NCBI GenBank assembly: GCA_026000945.1
Contig: BNZI01000001.1
Location: 53,501-117,500, forward strand
Reading direction: 5' to 3'
Length of the DNA stretch: 64,000 nt
Origin: Clostridia bacterium
GTDB taxonomy: Bacteria > Bacillota > Clostridia > Lachnospirales > Lachnospiraceae
Shown: positions 63,473-64,000 of the stretch, one piece after another
Layout: every line of letters begins with the position of its first letter
Position numbering within the stretch: the first letter of the stretch is position 1
Program-made: the position numbers and the translations under genes
Notes under the pieces: model-generated
Seen by the model: the letters and a program-made list of their open reading frames with translations, nothing else
The model's database searches: none
What the model was told of the DNA's origin: nothing

Positions 63473-64000
63473 ATGGAATATTCATGACCCAATGTTACAG
63501 CATTATTTATCTACGTATGGGAAAAAAGCTTTGCGGGGGCACTATCAAGAAATCAGTATGGAACGATATCAAGAAGAAGCCCAGCACAATCTTGCCCGAG
63601 GAAGAGACTGGACGGGAGAAAAACTAGGTCCCCTTGCGCAGTTGCTGTATGCAGTTAATAAAGGGGGACTAGGAGTCCAACGGATCATGAATGAATCCGG
63701 AGCAACTTCGGCAGTACATACCATTATGGGAGCAGCTTCTTACTATAAAGGGGCATGGGAACAGCATAATCTAAAGCAGCAGCCCGTAGGAAAACAACCT
63801 GAAGTGAACGAGACCAAGCCGCTTGAAGCAGGAGAGAAAGAGAAAATAGTAGGCGACCCGAATGCGGAGGATAAACTGGACAATTTAGATTTTTTTGAGC
63901 AACAACATCCAGAATTTTGGGATGATAAGATAGAAAAAGAATACAACGATTTGCAGAGACAACAAAGTAATTTTGATCGTTCTCAAAGTATGAATGTTCA
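63473..64000 (+). pseudogene. 5'-truncated second copy of the toxin backbone, cut by window end
   Basis: From 63473 the DNA matches 61212 onward at high identity to the last base of the window. It covers residues 178 to about 351 of the full toxin, with mostly silent changes, one Cys-to-Tyr change and a one-codon insertion (KQPVG to KQQPVG). The homologous frame is open throughout and in frame with the preceding immunity gene's stop at 63465-63467. Residues 1-177 and any ribosome site are missing; the first in-frame ATG is at 63492. It probably leads to another toxin tip and immunity gene beyond the window. Confidence 0.85.

Noticed and set aside
63743-63946. 67-codon minus-strand frame also seen at 61482-61682
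   Set aside because: It is the antisense of the toxin backbone and is present twice only because the backbone is duplicated.

Overview
The window reads as a chromosomal segment of a low-GC, endospore-forming, Gram-positive anaerobe of the Clostridia, most likely a Lachnospiraceae-type genome. This is inferred from the sporulation sigma factors SigE, SigG and SigK, TepA next to SpoIIIE, Spo0E-like and DUF1292 small proteins, the polyamine gene order, and choline-binding-type cell wall repeats. Genus cannot be told from the sequence alone. No rRNA, tRNA, CRISPR array or transposase gene was recognised.

Layout: 0-1 kb, a PAP2-type membrane phosphatase gene and repeat debris. 1.4-4.7 kb, a sporulation cluster spoIIGA-sigE-sigG-sigK. 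4.9-14.9 kb, a TtcA-like PP-loop protein, an ABC exporter, an EAL phosphodiesterase, TepA, SpoIIIE/FtsK, RbfA and a Nudix hydrolase. 15-17.8 kb (minus), a GT2-TPR protein, a DUF1292 protein and YchF. 17.8-18.9 kb, gene-free and filled with two kinds of dispersed repeat. 18.9-22.5 kb, Lgt, a Spo0E-like small protein, a cell-wall-binding protein and RadA. 22.7-28.6 kb, a polyamine operon speA-speE-speB-carboxy(nor)spermidine dehydrogenase-nspC behind a clear sigma-A promoter. 28.7-35.7 kb (minus), a secreted M6 metalloprotease, UvrC and FtsH. 36-39.3 kb, PyrG and a divergent actin/Hsp70-fold protein. 39.6-53.7 kb, a capsule/exopolysaccharide locus of the Wzx/Wzy type with a CpsBCD phosphoregulatory module, an initiating sugar transferase, two pyruvyl transferases and a flippase. 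53.8-58.5 kb, a sortase cassette and a cell-wall-binding protein. 59-60.2 kb, a tiny peptide gene overlapping a MATE-like exporter gene. 60.7-64 kb, a polymorphic toxin locus.

How the parts work together: SpoIIGA activates pro-SigE, and SigG and SigK drive later forespore and mother-cell programmes. The polyamine operon carries two alternative chemistries for the last step to spermidine. The capsule locus begins with a PHP-type phosphatase (CpsB), a chain-length adaptor (CpsC) and an autokinase (CpsD), then lipid-linked repeat-unit assembly, export and polymerisation. Three secreted proteins carry choline-binding-type repeats, and one sortase has a probable membrane-tethered substrate next door, so this stretch is rich in surface genes.

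The most interesting parts are: (1) the right-end toxin array, with a full-length toxin ending in a Tde/Ntox15-like DNase domain and its GAD-like/DUF1851 immunity gene, followed by a remnant of another toxin tip, a CdiI-like immunity gene, and a 5'-truncated second copy of the toxin's conserved region running off the window; (2) a 26-codon Cys-containing peptide gene overlapping the start of a MATE-like transporter gene; (3) a non-autonomous repeat family with terminal inverted repeats, present as about nine complete or broken copies; (4) sigK lying directly after sigG, without skin element or pro-sequence; and (5) a tyrosine autokinase with four 111-bp tandem repeats in its N-terminal extension.
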